From positions 1 to 64,000 of the forward strand of contig QWDQ01000071.1 of NCBI GenBank assembly GCA_003868215.1: 64,000 nt of DNA. The letters are read 5' to 3'. This stretch comes from Pseudophaeomoniella oleicola. Taxonomy: Eukaryota > Ascomycota > Eurotiomycetes > Phaeomoniellales > Phaeomoniellaceae. Of this stretch, positions 45,442 to 56,503 are shown one piece after another (position 1 is the first letter of the stretch; every line of letters starts with the position of its first letter). Position numbers and translations under genes: made by a program. The notes beneath the pieces are model-generated. The model was not told where the DNA came from, made no database searches, and worked only from the letters and a program-made list of their open reading frames with translations.

Positions 45442-45916
45442 CGTGGTGATGTGTCGTGATGTTGTGTCGTGATTTGGGAGCCCGCTGAGAGCTTAATAAA
45501 AAGGTACCGTGGATGAAAGTGACGATTGTTTATATCTGTAGAACTGGATCAGCTGGATTGATTACTAAGCACCAAAGAAGCGTTCCAATATGTAACTCTC
45601 TCTCCTGATCAGGAGTTCATACTAGCTGATGATGACAAAACCGATCAAGTTGGCTATCAGGGTCTGGCCATAAGTAGAAATACACAATCTAGTGATAGTG
45701 ACTGCCTCGGCCTGTGCTACATGGGGCCTACTAAACGTCGAACCAGACATCAAACGATGGGCCTGTGCCAAACTCGTCTGCTACTCAAAGCACGACCTAC
45801 AAGCGAGGCGTTGGTTCAAAAAGGCGGCCATTTCCAATCTCGTTGACTTACATGGACAGTTGTGCTTCTTCCTTCGACTTGCATACAATTTCTCTTCACC
45901 GCTGGCATAGTCTCTC
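45442..45916. other. Divergent intergenic region
   Basis: This lies between the MFS start and the Ras-like frame. A 72-codon frame at 45692 has no recognisable content. Confidence 0.5.
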
Positions 45917-46298
45917 ATGGATGGAAAGCGAATCAAACTTGTCGTGGCCGTCTTTGGTGACGTAGCAGTGGGCAAGACGGCATTTATCAATCAAGTAAGT
46001 CGACCACAGCATGTACAGGCTTGTGTGTGACTTGAAGCAGTTCCTGTTGAGAAAATTCCAGCATCAGCACGTACATACAGAATATGATGATTATGTCGCA
46101 ACAATCCACGTCGAAGATAATCTGGTCGGCTTGAAGATCATCGAAACGGCTGACCCTCCATCCGAGGATTATTTCAAAGTTCATGCCGCCGTTGCCATGT
46201 TTACACTGGAGGAGCCCGCAGCGAACGCTCAGCAGATCCTGTCTCCGCGACGGCTCGATGGGATGTGGCCAACTCCTCGAAACCAGAGAGTGATCTAA
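45917..46298 (+). CDS. Cut-down Ras-like small GTPase
   Basis: Two exons (45917-45994 and 46041-46298; 46-base intron with a GTAAGT donor) give only 111 residues. The first 26 residues hold a perfect P-loop, GDVAVGKT (14-21). A Ras-like beta2-beta3 hairpin follows (EYDDYVATIHVEDN...LKIIETAD). In place of the switch II DTAGxE there is ETADPP, so the G3 glycine is missing. Beta4 (AAVAMFTLEEP) is present. The frame then ends, with no NKxD or SAK motifs for guanine binding. A full Ras domain needs about 165 residues. It could be a decayed gene, a frame-shifted one joining the coiled-coil frame at 46265, or a pseudo-GTPase. Confidence 0.55.
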
Positions 46299-46891
46299 GG
46301 GCTTCGGAGATCTGTCGTATGGTTCGTGACCTAGAAGAGAACGTGAACGCTAGAGCCAGCTTTGCAGAAGAATTGAGGCAACGTGCGGAAGTGGCAGAAC
46401 AGGGTCGAGACGAATGGCAACGACGTACACTGATGGTGCGGGGCGCATACAGAAAGCTCTGCAGACTCGTCGCTCAACGACAGCGAGCATTTCAGAAGGA
46501 ATTCCCTGACATGGGCAAGAAAAAACCGCAGTCGATAGGGAGTGAGAAATTGCCGAGCACTTGCGACTTAGCGAACGACAACGACCATTCCACGGACGAC
46601 GAGACTATAGTGGTCGATACACAAGGTAAACACTGCGAGAGTTCCATTGGTTCAACAAGAGCCAGCTGGCCAAAGAGACCCCGAAAAGCTCGTGAACTCG
46701 CCCAAGACATCGTGGACATGGAAAGCCACCTTAAGGAGAGGCTGAAGCTCGCTGAGGAGAGGCTGAACCGCATAAAGTCGTCAGGTCGTGACTTTTGTTA
46801 TGTCTCGAAGAATATAGCTGTTAAGTCCGCTTTTAACTGGAGTGAAGACAAGCCAGGAGACAAGTCTGTGGACGAGCCTGCGGGCGGGTGA
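46265..46891 (+). CDS. Coiled-coil frame overlapping the Ras-like gene
   Basis: This frame overlaps the last 34 bases of the Ras-like gene in another frame and runs 208 codons. Two charged helical stretches look like coiled coils: about residues 20-75 (RDLEENVNARASFAEELRQR and on) and 135-165 (rich in Lys, Glu and Leu heptads). An acidic/Ser-rich linker lies between them. There is no good ATG at the start: GTG is at 46265 and the first ATG is residue 19. That suggests it is the continuation of the upstream gene rather than a separate gene. Upstream in this frame the sequence stays open for at least 15 codons, into the Ras-like coding region. I found no splice that joins them cleanly. The function is unknown. 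Confidence 0.5.
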   Translation: MANSSKPESDLRASEICRMVRDLEENVNARASFAEELRQRAEVAEQGRDEWQRRTLMVRGAYRKLCRLVAQRQRAFQKEFPDMGKKKPQSIGSEKLPSTCDLANDNDHSTDDETIVVDTQGKHCESSIGSTRASWPKRPRKARELAQDIVDMESHLKERLKLAEERLNRIKSSGRDFCYVSKNIAVKSAFNWSEDKPGDKSVDEPAGG

Positions 46892-48450
46892 CAAAACTGA
46901 GCGAGGATGCTCAGAGGTAGAGTTGCACCTCACAGAAACCGTAGATATGTTGCAATCAGGAGACTTTTCCATCGACCACCGCCCACCATTGTTACGATTC
47001 CGCGACCTACATTTTCGTGATTGTATTTAGCATGTCCCATAAGTGTGGTTAAATGAGACATGTACATATTGACACCGCTATCCAAGATAGCGGCAGACGT
47101 CCTGAACCCTGAATATAGGCGACGGCCATTCTGTTCGCCAATCTCGACACACGAGTCTGCGTGACAGCTTCTCCACAATCTTCGTTCCCTCACATTATTC
47201 CTGAGGCCTCGCGGAGTCCGGATACTGCTTGCCCTGTCAGACGGCGATACACGTACATTGAGTTGCTCTTGTTCTGGCCGGACCTTTCGAAGGTCGGACG
47301 CGACTTCGGTGCCTCTGGTCCTTGTGGTTACAGCCTCTCTCCGTTTGAGCCTCATGCCAAACCGTGGGACTTTCGACAGTGGGTGATGTGTCCGAAAGAT
47401 CTGTTCGGAGCCGCATGTGGTGTGGGTAGTAACGGTGTGATACGATATGGTGTCCTCAAATTGTGCGCTCTGTGGGGCGATGTGTTTCTTTTGTGTGGCA
47501 GACCATCTCTTTCGATTCAAATTGTGGCATTTTCACCGTCTAGCTCGTCGTAGTGCTCTCGGATCTTGATCGAAGCATTCGCGCAGCATTCGCGCAGCAT
47601 CAGTCTTCTGAGAAACGCAGCTGTGCTATGGTCCATAGAGGAAATTAGGCTCACGTGAGCGTGCAGACAAGCTCGGTCTGTTGATACAAGAGACCAAGGA
47701 CAAGGCAGAAGGGAGTCACCTCGTAGGAATCGAATTGTTATCGCTGATTTTGTCCTTGCCAGCTCAAAAGGGCGTATAGGCATGCTGCGCGATCTCATCT
47801 GTGCAGATGGACCAAAGACCGGTGCGCAAGGGCGGCATCACCCTGTTTCCCGATCGGGCGGGAGCCGCGAGCAGTTCGACCACACCTTGGCAACAACCGC
47901 GTCTCTACAAGATTACCTGATTACCTGATTACCTTGAGCTCCTTGATAGGTCGGCGGGATACCAGAAACAGGTATCTCCATGCATAGATTATACATGTAC
48001 CATAATCCAGGTGAACAGGCAGTCAGAACTCAGTTCTCTGTAGTATGTACTTCTTCGTTTCAGCCCTGATCAGCAGTGTTATCGAGGAAAGTAAGCAATC
48101 GAATTGAAACCACGGTGAATCGAAGACCCCCTGCCCCGTTTGCCCATTAAACTTATCCCGCTCAAGGCTTGCAACACCTCGCAATCAACTCATATTCGCT
48201 CCTCCTCAAACTGCCTTCCTGTCTCACCTTGCCAGCTGAACTTCGTAGCAAGTCTGGAATATCGCACAACACACAATTCAAAGCTTTACCTACGACGCCC
48301 ATATAGCTGATATCAAAGTCTGCGCAAGTCTCCGTTGAACCTGTCTGTCGAAGCATATAGCAACCAGCCTCACGAAATACTATACTTCACATACTTCGTG
48401 GACATTTTGCCAACCCCTCTGTTTGGCCTCGGAGGCCCTAGACGACCATA
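46892..48450. other. Intergenic, 1.5 kb, no supported gene
   Basis: Two overlapping frames on opposite strands (minus 46930-47520, plus 47161-47553) are long for chance but have no protein-like pattern. A GATTACCT unit repeats three times at about 47910-47933, and GCATTCGCGCA repeats at 47575-47600. The right end holds the CAC2 promoter. Confidence 0.5.
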
Positions 48451-50912
48451 ATGAAGGCCTCGGCGCTGCTTATCCAGTGGCACAACGAGCAACAGCCAAT
48501 CTATTCCGCACACTTCGATCCTCACAAAACCGGCAGACTGGCTACGGCCGGAGGGTAAGCAAGCTCCCTTCTCTTCCTCTTTGATGCAAATGATCTGACA
48601 AAACCCAAGGGACAATAATATCAGAGTATGCCGTACCTGCTACCTACCCCTCGTCCTTGATCTAACATAGGAACAGCTCTGGAGTATAGAAAACGAAGGA
48701 GAAGAAAGAAAAGTCACATATCTCTCGACCTTGATCAAGCATACGCAGTCGGTCAATGTGGTTCGGTTTGCCCCGAAAGGTGCGCTACAGCTATCTAAAT
48801 ACTGCACCGCCATGGCTGACCTATTTTAGGGGAAATGCTTGCTTCAGCAGGAGATGACGGAAATGTTCTACTATGGGTACCATCGGAAGTCCAAGCGGCA
48901 GCACTCGGTGAAGACACCTCGGACGATAGAGAGACATGGCGAGTGAAACACATGTGTCGGTCAAACACAGGCGCAGAAATATATGACTTGGCTTGGTCAC
49001 CGGATGGCCTATTCTTTATCACTGGAGGCGTCGACAATACCGCGAGGATTTATAACGCATCTACTGGTTAGTGAACCACTGTTTCCCGGGGGCTTTACTG
49101 ATTTCTCGAAAGGCCAGTTGATCCGTCAGATCGCCGAACATAGCCATTATGTGCAAGGGGTGGCTTGGGACCCCCTCAACGAATTCATTGCGACACAATC
49201 TTCGGACCGCTCGGTTCACATTTACGCCCTGAAATTAAGAGATGGAACTTGTACACTCTCGACCCATGGAAAGTTCAACAAAATGGACTTGCCGGGTCGT
49301 CGAATCTCTTCCAACAGCCCCGCTCCACCTGAGCTGCATTCGCATCGATCACAGTCGAACGCGGTGTCTTCTGCGGCTATTGCATCTCCTGCTCCTTCTG
49401 CCCCGGGGACGCCTCACGCATCACTTCCAATGGACCCACCGGCAGTTTCACATTCTCGACGGTCCTCCTTTGGCTCATCGCCCTCGTTCCGACGCTCTGC
49501 GTCTCCCGCGCCCTCTCTCCCACTACCGGCAGTGCGTCCTATGGAGACGTCATCTCCAAGCCTCAACGCTACTATGGGTCTTCCTATCAAGAATACCAAC
49601 ATCTACCACAACGAGACGTTCACGTCTTTTTTCCGCCGTCTGACATTTGCTCCTGACGGCAGTCTGCTGTTCACGCCGTCAGGTCAGTACAAGACCGCCA
49701 ACCCATCGACGGCAGACAATTTGAAGCCAACGGAAGAGAGCATCAATACGGTCTACATATACACGAGAGCGGGTTTCAACAAACCCCCAATTGCGCATCT
49801 ACCTGGGCATAAGAAAGCATCGGTAGCTGTCAAGTGCTCTCCAGTGTTTTATACACTGAGGACCGGCTATAAGCCTACAAAAAACATCACCATAGACACT
49901 TCTCCTGTCGAAGACCAGATTCCAGCGTTACCAGAACCTGTTGTACCAACGTCGTTGCCGTCTCATAGGGAGATGGAACCACCACCGCTGGCCACCACTT
50001 CTTCAGTGACTAGTGAGCCATCGAAGCCACAACCTTCACCTAAGCCTTTTGAACCAGATGCGTCCACCAACGGGCTGCCCTCTGCTTTCGCGCTACCTTA
50101 CAGAGTGGTATATGCTGTGGCAACTCAGGATGCGGTGCTGGTATACGACACGCAACAACAGACCCCATTGTGCGTTGTAAGCAATCTGCACTATGCAACG
50201 TTCTCCGACCTCACTTGGTAAGTATTAGCCATGGACGTTCCTTAATGAAGTATTAACCATCTTTAGGTCGAATGACGGCTTGACGTTACTCATGACTTCT
50301 ACTGATGGGTTCTGCTCTGCATTGGCATTTGCACCTGGTGAGCTCGGCGAACGCTATACTGGGCCATTCCCGACTGCATCACATCAGAGCATACCTTCAG
50401 CGAATACAGTATCGATATCTCCGGCTCCGAGCGTAATTCCAGGGCCAAGTGCTTCTCCGTCCCTCAACAAGGCCACTCCCGTATCAGGTGCAGCTGCATC
50501 ACCTGGTCCTTCCCAACCTGCTCATTTCATTGTACGACCAAGCTCGCCTACTCGTTCAAATTCGACGTCATCGATCGCAACTATGTCCTCTATCCAAACA
50601 CCAGCTACTGGAGTTTCCAATAATCCAACTCCAACTGTTGGCTATGTTCCCGGTATCACAGCTGCAAGTTTTGCACAATCTAGCGGTCCTACACCTCCGC
50701 AAACACCGATAGGAGGCCTACACAGTGCCACTAGCTCTATTAGCGGCAGCGTCTTGGGCAAGAGAGATGCCGGTATGACCAGCGAGAGCGAGAAGGAAGA
50801 TTCAAAGGATACTAAACATGGCTCATCGGCACCCAAGAAGCGACGGATCGCTCCAACGCTTGTCAGTGAGAGCATTACGGGCCCTGATAATGGTCCTGGT
50901 TCTACGTCATGA
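48451..50912 (+). CDS. CAC2: Chromatin assembly factor 1 subunit Cac2 (p60)
   Basis: Six exons give 736 residues: 48451-48554, 48610-48625, 48677-48779, 48830-49066, 49113-50217 and 50267-50912. Exon 2 is just 16 bases. WD40 repeats begin at once (LIQWHNEQQPIYSAHFDP, then AGGDNNIRLWSIE, ASAGDDGNVLLWVP, TGGVDNTARIYNA and TQSSDRSVHIYAL) and resume in the second half (SNDGLTLLMTSTDGFCSALAF). Two long Ser/Pro-rich inserts and a basic KKRR tail (nuclear signal) follow. The ordering, with FFRRLTFAPDGSLLFTPSG in the middle, matches Cac2/CHAF1B/HIR-like subunits. CAF-1 places H3-H4 on newly copied DNA in the nucleus. Confidence 0.94.
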
Positions 50913-51177
50913 TGATAGTCAAAACACCGCAGTGTCATCGTGTATTATATTCCGGTGCTGTCAATGAGCTTCCACGTTTTCCGAATCTCTTTTCAACAAC
51001 AAAACACCAACAAATTCTCTTTACAGCGTGGAGTTTGGAGCTACACAGGGTCTTTTTTTCTTTCTCCGATTGCAGGCTTCTTCTCTTGTTGTGTCTTTTT
51101 TCACCTTCCTTCAACAACTCTCCCGAATCCCATAGCAATCGGGATCTCGAAGGATGGCAGAATGGACGAATAATCAT

Positions 51178-51198
51178 CAGCAGCAGCAGCAGCAGCAG
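51178..51198. repeat. (CAG)7 microsatellite
   Basis: A perfect seven-unit CAG tract lies in the CAC2 3' flank, outside coding sequence. Confidence 0.95.
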
Positions 51199-51370
51199 TC
51201 AGACTCCTTGCTTGGCTTTTGCTTTGCATTGTACCTTTAAATATACCGTTTTTGAATTGAACTTAGCTTGAGTAATCAATCACGCAACGATGTCTAATTA
51301 CTTGCCTGCCTAGGTGACTCCTCAACTCTCACGTTTCGTTTTCCTTTTCATGTGCACGCCCATGTTATTA

Positions 51371-51395
51371 TGTGGTGTGGTGTGGTGTGGTGTGG
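51371..51395. repeat. TGTGG minisatellite
   Basis: About five tandem TGTGG units degrade into TGTCG and GTGTC copies downstream. Confidence 0.85.
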
Positions 51396-51785
51396 CGTGT
51401 CGTGTGTCTGTCTACCTTACCTACCTCGTAGTTATTGAGATACATGATGCTTTGTTATTTCGGCTGGCCATGCCATGCATGCATGCATGATCTTTGAAGA
51501 ATTAATCATAGTAACATTCTACTAGTTACATTCTGATTAGTACCTACATATAATAATATATATAAAGGTAGTAGGAAGGATATGAATGATATGAATGATA
51601 TGACGTCCTGGGTTTATAATTATACATAAGTTATTTAGTAATTAATTTGAAGAGAATATATTACTGTATTCAAGATAGATAGGTACTTGGTTACAGTAAT
51701 TATTATTATTAATTTTTGATTTATTTATTATAATAATTACAAAACTAATACCTTGGATACATATTGAATATCATTCATGATACAT

Positions 51786-54700
51786 TCATACATAATCATC
51801 GTCTTCGTCGTCGTCGTCGTCCCCGTCTGATTGTTCGGAATCAAGATCAGACTCAGACTCGGAATCGGACTTCCTTGGCTTTCTCCTCGCTCTTGTCCTT
51901 CTTGTTGTTGCTGCAGCCGCCGCCGCTCCCTTTCTAGGCCGTTTAGTATTGTTCTTCACAGCAGAACTGTTAGCGGTAGTAGTGGTAGTAGATTGGTTCT
52001 TGGTACGGTTAATTGCTTTCTTTTTTCGAGGATGGGGGTGGTGGTCGCCGGCGACGGAGGAGCCGTGCGTGTCGGGGCTGTTGTCGTGGGTCGCTTCGCT
52101 TGCTGTTGTCGCAGGTGCACCTACAGGATCAGAAGAGGTGGTGGTCCTTTTGCGTTTCCGTTCGGCTTCGCCTCTTAATCTGCCCAAGGCTCGGGACATA
52201 CGGTCCGACTCTCTGACCCTCGGGGCGAAGACTTCGCGGTTTTCGTCGTCGGGAGCTGGTACGCTTCTTGATGCTGCTGCTGTCGGATTACCCCTGCCAA
52301 CGCCTCCACGACCGGTTCCAAGAGGGTCAGCAAGCCCTTTATCTGCTTGCTTGCGGCTCTCCTGGCGTGCACCAACCCCGACGCCACCGCCGAAGAAGTG
52401 AGTGATGTTGGCCTGCGTGCCCTCAAGTTCTCTGCGGTTCATGTCTCGAATCACGGGAACCAGAATTTCGTCCATGCGTTCTTGTGACCAGCCAATGGTT
52501 GACATTAGGAATTGGCGCAGAGAAGAGAGGTCAGGAACACCCCATTGGAACTGGCTTGGATCACTGTCGACCTCCGGGTGGAGATATGCTTCGTCGACAC
52601 GGCGGTCAGGGAAGTGTGGAGGTAGAAAGAGTTTCGTGAGTTGTTTGCGGAATTTCTTGAGGAATGCATAGTGTGGTTCCGTTTCTGGGTTGAGAGATTT
52701 GAAGTCTGTAAGCTGCACCCGAGACCACCATTCTGTGAAAGCCGACAAACCGCCCTCTTCCTCAGGAAATTCGGTGAGGATCTCTAGTGCCGTTACAGGA
52801 CCGACGCCGGGGATACCTTCCGTATAATCCGAGCCAAGAAGATGAGCAAAGGATATTAGTTTTTGACGCGTCAAGTCGTATTCCCTTTCCAAGTCGGATG
52901 CAAGGTAGCATTCAACAAATTTAGCAGCATTGAACATATTCTTATAAATACGTGTGCCACCGAAGAGGAACACATCTGAATCATCAGTTATGATACCGTC
53001 TACAAGCCCTAGATGGACCAGTTCAGCGCATTGTGCTTCTGCCTCCATAGGAGCCGTGACGTAAGGAAGTCCAAAATGCGAAAGAAGCATTTGACATTCC
53101 GTGATCATAGTTTGCGTCACTTCATCTGCGTCACGACGATCACGTTTTTGCTGATTGCGTAGTTGACGCAGTTCAGCTTCATAGTCGACGTGGACTGGAC
53201 GAGAAGAAGGAAGAGGCTCGAGGGGGTTGTTTAGCGTTGCAGCAAAGCGAGCGTGCTCTTCAGCTTCGATCGCTAGATTTCGCATGATCTCATCGTCAGA
53301 ATCAGACATGTAGACCTCGCCTTCTTCGTCAAAACTCGGTTGGGCTCCAACTGCAGCCTCAAAGTCGCGCTCGTTATCGGCCGCTTCTGCGTTGTCGATG
53401 CTGTCCTCTGCAGGCCCCACGACTGGAGCTTGTTCGTAGTCCATGTTGCTTGTTTCCTGGGCCAGTATGGGAACAGGGTTGACTTCTGGAACATCCTCGA
53501 ACTCGACATCATCATCTTCATCCGGTCTATTGTCGGACAGAGATTTATGAGACGACTCCAAAGCACTAGGAACCTCTGGTTCTTGAACTGGCTCGCTAAC
53601 TGTTGGTGCGGAGCGAGTTTCCAGATGCTCCTTTCTGGACCGTTCTTTCAGCGCCAGTTCCTCTTCATCAGTGTCACTCCATTCCATGTGATCTTCGTCA
53701 CCATCCACAGGCACCTGGTCAAGTAGTTCAGGGCTAGTTCGAGATTTGTTGTCCGGTATGTCTGTGATCGGAGGCTCAGCTCTTACGAGGTCAGCCACGT
53801 CGTTCATTCGCAATGAGGTATCTACCGCAAGTCCTTCCTCATCTTCGTCTGCCACCTCTTCGGGGGAAATGCTGGATAATTCCGTCTTCTCATCTGCATC
53901 CACATCAATGACTTCCGGCTTTCCCATCGGAGATGGCGCATCTACGTCGATCACCTCCCTTTCTTCATCCCGCTGGATTCTGGCTCGGCTCTGATTTGTA
54001 GACTGAGTATATAGTTCATCCTCTTCTCGTTGTGCCGCAGGTTCTCTTATCGTGTCCTTTGTCGGTGCTTTGCCAACAAACCAAGGTGGCAGTGGTTGAG
54101 GAGCCGGCTTATCTTTGCTGAGATCTTTCTCAAATCCCCCGGAAAGGTCTTGTTCAATCTTTTCTGACTTCTTCTTTCCAAGTAGTGATTGGCCGAGATT
54201 AATGGACTCAAATGGTAACGGCCCATCGAATCCAGATTTTGGCGTTTCGTCAGAAGCTCCTGCGTGGTGTCCGGGACGGCTTGGACCCTGCGATTGATAT
54301 TTAGACTTTCGAGATTCTGCAAGAGCAGCTTGCAAATCGAATTCATCGGCTTCGTCATCCTCCGCGATCTCCGGTACAGCATCGGGAGTAAATGGTTGTT
54401 GCGCTCTTTGATTGATATTTCGAGCTACCTCCCGACCGGCTTCTGCACTCTTTGCATTGAAGGCATCACCGTTAAAGTCTTGTTCATCGTCACTGAATGC
54501 TGTTCTGCGAAGGGACATTGCAATGGCCCTTTGCAAGTCTTCGTCGTCACTCGCTCCCTTACTGATATCGACGTCCTCAAAAAGTTCTTCCATTCCATCT
54601 TCATCCTCATGGGCGCCATTGATAGCCTCTGGAATGAACAAGGATTCCGGGTCTTCTTTGCTCTGCGAGGAGACCATGTCTTGAAAACTGACTCCCCCAT

Positions 54701-55952
54701 CGGTATCTGTAGGAGCCTGGGCTCTCTGCTTTCTGGCTCCGTATACAGCTTCTCGTTTCCGAGCAATTTCGTCAACTCGATCCTGAAAGTCGGCATCGTA
54801 GTCCACCTCTTCGCCCTTGCGTGTCCATTTCTTAGGAAGGCGATTCAAGCCTTCGATTGGAATATCTTCGAAGCCATCCTCATCCTCCCAGTCATCAGCC
54901 CGATCCTCTCCCTTCGGTTGCTGACCATATGTCTCAATATCAATTGGCTGTTCCTTCCGACCCTCGTTCTTATTCGAGACAACACCCAATGCCCAGCCAC
55001 CTTCAACTCCTTCATTCCGGACCAATACGTATTCCTTGCCTTTCTCACCGGCAATTCTAGCTCCTTGTGTGAGAAAATCGTCGGCATTCATGCCATTGAT
55101 ATGCATCAGTCTTTGCGTGAGTTCGTTACGCTCCCTAACCCTCTCGATCTGAAAACGCGAAAAGGCCATACGATCCGGAAACATCCCGTCCAATTGTTCT
55201 TTACTGTAACCCATCCTGAGACGACTGCGTAGCCGCGCCGCGTTTAGAATATTATACCGATCTGTAGCTGGCAAGCTTAGGAAGAACGGACTCTCGAAAT
55301 CAATCTTGCTGAAATCATACAAATTGATGTCTTCGCCACTGTGGAACTGCCGTGCATATTCCTCTAGTTCATGTTGGCTCATAATGCGCGGGTCATTTGG
55401 CGCACCCATATCCTCCAGACTTATATCAAGATCAGGCAAGTGGTAGGCATCCTTCTTACGGAATGTCCGATTCTGTTGACGCTCCTTTGTAGACATGCCA
55501 AGCTCGTCCACATAGACAAGGTCTTGCGCTGCCGGCAATTCCTCCTCTTCCTGCGCGCGACCAGTTTCTCTATCTTTGCGCCTTTGTTCGTCTTCTTCCG
55601 CACGCCGTTGCATCTGCAGTGCGAGCATTTTACCTGCTGTCCTGACAGCATCTTCTCTCCGACCTTCCCTTCTGCGCTTTCTATTGGAAATAGTCTGACG
55701 CTTGAGAGCGGGAGCGCCTCCATCGAATACAAACACGGGTTTGATGCCATGGTAGAGCAGTTTGCAAATTCTACGAAAAAAACCGACAACGTGCGAGTTG
55801 CGCAAGACATTCCCTTCTTTATCTCGAACTGCTTTCAAGAACTGATATATCCAGATTGAAGCATCCACGGCCAGACGTTTGCGATTCAAGGTACTGAGGT
55901 TCGTGGGGCGAGCTGATGGATGGACAACAGTCCAGAGGCCTTGTACACCCAT
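51786..55952 (-). CDS. RAD2: DNA repair endonuclease RAD2/XPG
   Basis: A single exon encodes 1388 residues, starting at MGVQGLW (55952); an in-frame Met 11 codons upstream is not family-like. The XPG N-domain (1-110) has VDASIW and FVFDGG. A very long acidic spacer (110-900) contains two likely ubiquitin-interacting stretches, DLQRAIAMSL and DLQAALAES. The XPG I-domain (about 960-1050) has the metal-binding APMEAEAQC and ITDDSDVFLFG, then the H2TH turn GSDYTEGIPGVGPVTALEIL. QANITHFF is a PCNA-box-like motif near 1200. The tail is basic (nuclear signals) and ends in an Asp/Glu run. The protein makes the 3' cut in nucleotide excision repair and works with TFIIH. It is divergent from the phosphoesterase gene. 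Confidence 0.96.
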   Translation of the reverse strand: MGVQGLWTVVHPSARPTNLSTLNRKRLAVDASIWIYQFLKAVRDKEGNVLRNSHVVGFFRRICKLLYHGIKPVFVFDGGAPALKRQTISNRKRRREGRREDAVRTAGKMLALQMQRRAEEDEQRRKDRETGRAQEEEELPAAQDLVYVDELGMSTKERQQNRTFRKKDAYHLPDLDISLEDMGAPNDPRIMSQHELEEYARQFHSGEDINLYDFSKIDFESPFFLSLPATDRYNILNAARLRSRLRMGYSKEQLDGMFPDRMAFSRFQIERVRERNELTQRLMHINGMNADDFLTQGARIAGEKGKEYVLVRNEGVEGGWALGVVSNKNEGRKEQPIDIETYGQQPKGEDRADDWEDEDGFEDIPIEGLNRLPKKWTRKGEEVDYDADFQDRVDEIARKREAVYGARKQRAQAPTDTDGGVSFQDMVSSQSKEDPESLFIPEAINGAHEDEDGMEELFEDVDISKGASDDEDLQRAIAMSLRRTAFSDDEQDFNGDAFNAKSAEAGREVARNINQRAQQPFTPDAVPEIAEDDEADEFDLQAALAESRKSKYQSQGPSRPGHHAGASDETPKSGFDGPLPFESINLGQSLLGKKKSEKIEQDLSGGFEKDLSKDKPAPQPLPPWFVGKAPTKDTIREPAAQREEDELYTQSTNQSRARIQRDEEREVIDVDAPSPMGKPEVIDVDADEKTELSSISPEEVADEDEEGLAVDTSLRMNDVADLVRAEPPITDIPDNKSRTSPELLDQVPVDGDEDHMEWSDTDEEELALKERSRKEHLETRSAPTVSEPVQEPEVPSALESSHKSLSDNRPDEDDDVEFEDVPEVNPVPILAQETSNMDYEQAPVVGPAEDSIDNAEAADNERDFEAAVGAQPSFDEEGEVYMSDSDDEIMRNLAIEAEEHARFAATLNNPLEPLPSSRPVHVDYEAELRQLRNQQKRDRRDADEVTQTMITECQMLLSHFGLPYVTAPMEAEAQCAELVHLGLVDGIITDDSDVFLFGGTRIYKNMFNAAKFVECYLASDLEREYDLTRQKLISFAHLLGSDYTEGIPGVGPVTALEILTEFPEEEGGLSAFTEWWSRVQLTDFKSLNPETEPHYAFLKKFRKQLTKLFLPPHFPDRRVDEAYLHPEVDSDPSQFQWGVPDLSSLRQFLMSTIGWSQERMDEILVPVIRDMNRRELEGTQANITHFFGGGVGVGARQESRKQADKGLADPLGTGRGGVGRGNPTAAASRSVPAPDDENREVFAPRVRESDRMSRALGRLRGEAERKRKRTTTSSDPVGAPATTASEATHDNSPDTHGSSVAGDHHPHPRKKKAINRTKNQSTTTTTANSSAVKNNTKRPRKGAAAAAATTRRTRARRKPRKSDSESESDLDSEQSDGDDDDDEDDDYV

Positions 55953-56503
55953 ACTGGAGTACGCTGTTAATCTGCGCAACCCCAACAGTTGCCTATATGA
56001 TCATGGCGGCGAGTCCTTGAACAGGTACCTGATGGCGAAGATGCGCGTCTTCGCAATGGGCCTCACAACATAGCTCAGAGGTTCAGCAGGTTTGTGAGAG
56101 TAACACTCACATGTAAAGACACCATCAAAAAGCTATCACGTATGTGTAGAGATGACTGAGATTAGTGATTCAAGGTGAACATTATAGGCTTCAACTTTCA
56201 AGGTCCCGCATCCGTCACTTTCTCCGACCCCATCTCTGAAGTATGCGTAATAATCGACGCGGCCGCAGACACGCCGTCACGTAGGTCACCTGACATGAGA
56301 CTCTATGATTATCTCAGAACTGTAGAAGTCTGGACTGATCTCGAATGCAGATAGAACGAGACCTCGACAGTAGGATTTGATACATGCCGATACGCATTGC
56401 AACCACGCCATAATCATGATATATGTTAAGTGCTTATTGTGATCTTCTGCATCTTCTGTTGCTTTCCGTAATCAACCCTCCGCAGTGCATCCAATGCTAC
56501 TCT
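55953..56503. promoter_or_regulatory. Divergent promoter region of RAD2 and LigD-PE gene
   Basis: 551 bases lie between the two divergent start codons. It includes a GCGGCCGC site (56260-56267) and GATCTGAG/CTCAGA-like patches. A short in-frame extension of the phosphoesterase gene from 56423 exists but is not family-like. No known damage-response site is evident. Confidence 0.5.

Larger units (their letters stand above)
50913..51785. other. AT-rich convergent intergenic region with microsatellites
   Basis: This is the 3' flank of CAC2 and RAD2. A (CAG)7 tract lies at 51178-51198 and a TGTGG-type repeat at 51371-51395. An ATGCATGCATGCATG palindromic run is near 51476-51489, and very AT-rich sequence fills 51490-51780. 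No gene is seen. Confidence 0.65.

Noticed and set aside
46930-47520. 196-codon minus-strand frame as a gene
   Set aside because: Arg/Thr-rich composition without structure, overlapped by a plus-strand frame. I cannot support either.
54264-55232. 322-codon plus-strand frame as a gene
   Set aside because: It is antisense to the acidic spacer of RAD2, which is the true coding frame.
55953-55985. RAD2 start at the upstream Met
   Set aside because: The family begins MGVxGLW; the extra 11 residues are not part of it.
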